The notes beneath the pieces were generated by a model. That model had not been told where the DNA came from and made no database searches. It was given only the letters and a program-made list of their open reading frames with translations. Below are positions 61,265-64,000 of a stretch of 64,000 nt of DNA, piece by piece; within the stretch, counting starts at the first letter, position 1; every line of letters starts with the position of its first letter. The stretch spans positions 55,993,930-56,057,929 of the forward strand of contig JANCRA010000001.1 of the NCBI GenBank assembly GCA_024362935.1. The letters run 5' to 3'. Source of the DNA: Setophaga petechia. Lineage: Eukaryota > Chordata > Aves > Passeriformes > Parulidae. Made by a program: the position numbers and the translations under genes.

Positions 61265-64000
61265 CTGTGAACGTGAGCAATGAGAAAACCAAGTCAGTAC
61301 AGAAAGACAGCAAAACCCTGGGCTTCTGGGCTTTATACAGGAAATGAAAGCCAAAGTATAATCTCAAAGCTCTTCAGTGAAACAGGCGCAGGACCTTAAG
61401 AAATACCTCACTGCTGGCAGCGTTGTCCACTGGAAAAAGGACCAAAAGACACCTCTAAGCTCATTTTCACTGCTTTACTGGATGTTTTTATACTTGACAG
61501 AATGTCCAGTATCTGCCTCCATACAGACATGCATAAAACATCCGAGTCACTGTGGTCAGTGCCAACTAAACATTTCAGTACTGTAATCACTTATCACCTA
61601 CAAGACTGCAATTCATGATCTGCATTGCATTGGTGATCAAAAGAAATGTGCACAATATTAGCAAACCCAGAGCCCTCCTAAGCTTTTGCCTCAACTTGAA
61701 ATGCAGTCAGTCCATCTTGAACAGCTCAAGTTAGTCAAGTCCCTTTTACTTTTGCTGCTTTGATATGTCTATAACAGCTTTACCCATTTCTCTTGAATAT
61801 TTAAAGCTTGAATATTTATCCACTTAAAGAAGAAAAACTGAACTTCATGTAACACCTTTCTCACTGCTATCAACATGTCTCTGATGATTTGCCTTCCCTT
61901 TTCTTTTAATTTCCTTTTTTTTTTTTCTTTAATTCTACCCACCCTACTTTTCTTTACTAAGTACTCTTAGAAGCCAGCACTGCTATGGTGCTTCAACTCC
62001 TTGAAGCCATTCTCTGTGGGATGCATTCCCAACTTTGCCATAGCATGAGAAAGGAATTGGAATTAAAAATCAAGACAATTCTGTTAAAAAACCACACACG
62101 AAGAACCAAACAAAAAACCCATCATCACCCTTTTTGCAAAAGCGAAATGTAACAACAACAACAAATATTCTTTAAAATCAATAAATAATAAACTATGTTT
62201 AAGTGTTTGCAGATCTTTCAGGGTAACTTCTCTCAAATGAAATCTTTCTTATCTATCTGGACACAGCTAAAACCCTTGTCTGGACTTTTATCTTCCTCTC
62301 TCTTGATTCTTACAATATTCCTTTTACTGGCATCAGTAAATACAAGCCTATCACTCTCCCACTTGGAGTACTATTGCAAATAGCCCCTTCCTAATCCATT
62401 CCTTTCCCAAGTTTACTTCCTCAAGTTTCTTCCCATCATCAATTCCCCTCCCCTATCTTTCCTTAAATATAACCCCTTTTCCTCAGTTCCAGGATCCTTT
62501 CTGGACAGCTTCCACCTCTCCAAAATGTTCACTTCCACTCTAGCTGAGCATGCCATGCCACCTCCTCCTGGGATGCTTTCAAAGCTTGCTCCATGTGCCT
62601 GCTCCTGCTCCTCTTATTTACGGTGCAGGAAACTCCCCAGTGAGACCCACAGAACCACCTCATTACTCTTCTACAAACCAATGTTTTAAGAAACCCCCTT
62701 CAACAGCAGAGCTGCTGCTGCCCTCAGACCATTTCTGGTGACAGCAGCCATTAAAGTGTCACTGTTTCCTGGACACTGGGGCTGCTGCCCAGAGCCAGTG
62801 GCTGGGAATGAGTGAGGCAGGATACAGACGCCCAGGGACCAGGACAATGCACACCCAAGTGCAACAATAGCCCGTTGTTTTCAACACTTCCTTGCTGGGA
62901 CAGTACCTTGAACTCAGAGGAGATGGTTCATCCCAAGATTCAACAGAAAAAGTTATTTATTAGGGTAAACATGAGGCACTGCTACAGAAAACAGTGATGT
63001 TACTACTCAAACCTAAGATCTTGAAGGTGCCCAAAGAGATGCTCCTTGACTATGGCATTCAAAAGGTAAAAATAAAATTCCCTGCTACTGCAGCACATCC
63101 TGCACGGAGCAGGGAGTCCAAAATCTCAACATCAGTTTGTAGTCATTTCCATCACACCATGAAGGATCTTCCTGGCTCATCTCAGTGCAAACAACCCTCA
63201 GATAGCCTACAGAGAACTTCAAAGATCTTTGTTTAACTTTTATCACTTTCGCTTCTGAGAGCTGAAAGAAATTAGCTGAAGGAAATTAATTTCATTGATT
63301 CATTTCAGGATGTATGTCTCTGCTTTTAAGAATTCCTTATTTCCTTCATGCCTGCAGACATACAGACCAAGTGAGGCAAGTTGAATTTTTTAATAAAAGG
63401 ATTGAATATGCAAATAAAAATGTACTGCTCCTAATAAAATTTAAAGTTCTTTTGTTTGGCTAATCACATCTACGCAAAAACCTCCTAATTACCAAAAGCA
63501 TTAGCACAGGCTACACAGGAATAGCTGTCCATTTGAAGTTATAAGGAAGAGGTGAGACAAGTATCTGTCAGCAAAGGTTTCACTGCAGCTTAATCTGCCT
63601 CAAGACACAAGAATTGTGAGAAGATCCTTCTATAAGTCTGTTCAAATCCTATTTCTTACTTTTCTATTACGAAATTCTTAAAAAAACCTCATTCAAACAA
63701 CAAAGCACAACTGAAGGATTTTTTTATCCTCTGGTGTGTCAAGCTACATGGATGCACCATCCATTCTTCAAGATGTCATTTCCAATTCTAGTACCAAAAA
63801 TCCATTTTACAAAGCAGCAGCTGATCATTTTGTTAAACAAGCATTTTCCTCACTCTGCAAAATAAAACAGAGGGAGTTATAGGCAAAGCAGACAACCCTG
63901 GACAGTTCAGCCCTGAAAAGGAAATGAAAATGCAGTTGTTCCCCATGTGGTGCAGTTGCACCTACGTGAGGATGTCCTGGAGAAATCACTGTGAGCACTA
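61265..64000 (-). other. NR3C2: NR3C2 intron 4, 3' part
   Basis: This is non-coding sequence upstream (on the - strand) of exon 5, continuing past the right edge. The preceding exon should encode the second zinc finger of the DNA-binding domain and is not in the window: I see no zinc-finger cysteine pattern here. The stretch is AT-rich with short open frames only, the longest 80 codons at 62994-63236 on the + strand. I see no repeat family I can name. Confidence 0.85.

Noticed and set aside
60967..61347. A 126-codon + strand open frame opposite NR3C2 exon 5
   Set aside because: It is the shadow of the GC-rich hinge/LBD exon on the other strand, with no independent evidence.

Overview
The window is a vertebrate, almost certainly avian, nuclear segment. 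The evidence is large AT-rich introns with GT-AG boundaries, several 3'-truncated CR1 LINE copies (one with the ATTCTATG-type tail typical of bird CR1), and no prokaryotic gene structure. I cannot name the species from sequence alone.

It holds the 3' ends of two convergent protein-coding genes. On the + strand (about 1-25745) are the last four coding exons and the 3'UTR of a GRAF-family RhoGAP. I read this as ARHGAP10 (GRAF2): a Ser/Pro-rich linker followed by the C-terminal SH3 domain, ending in a stop at 24867. On the - strand (about 64000-29910) are the last five coding exons and a long AU-rich 3'UTR of NR3C2, the mineralocorticoid receptor. These exons cover the hinge and the whole ligand-binding domain, and the ARHGAP10-NR3C2 neighbourhood supports both calls. 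The exon sizes 339/145/131/158/156 nt and every splice phase join into one uninterrupted frame. The 5' parts of both genes lie outside the window.

Layout: 1-24778, ARHGAP10 exons and introns; 24779-25745, terminal exon with a CR1 fragment inside its 3'UTR; 25746-29909, short intergenic gap with another CR1 fragment; 29910-33607, NR3C2 terminal exon; 33608-64000, NR3C2 introns and exons 8, 7, 6 and 5. NR3C2 intron 6 (exon numbers follow the human gene) contains a minisatellite and a roughly 1.9-kb relic of an ancient CR1/L3-type LINE with a recognisable reverse-transcriptase segment.

The two genes are not known to act together biochemically. ARHGAP10 is a Rho-family GTPase-activating membrane/cytoskeletal adaptor and NR3C2 is a steroid-activated transcription factor. 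The pairing is ancient, however: the same tail-to-tail arrangement of a GRAF/oligophrenin gene and a steroid receptor occurs at the paralogous vertebrate loci. I found no convincing undescribed gene system. The most interesting signals are the paralogon, the GC3 spike in NR3C2 exon 7, the old LINE relic and the repeats in the 3'UTRs.
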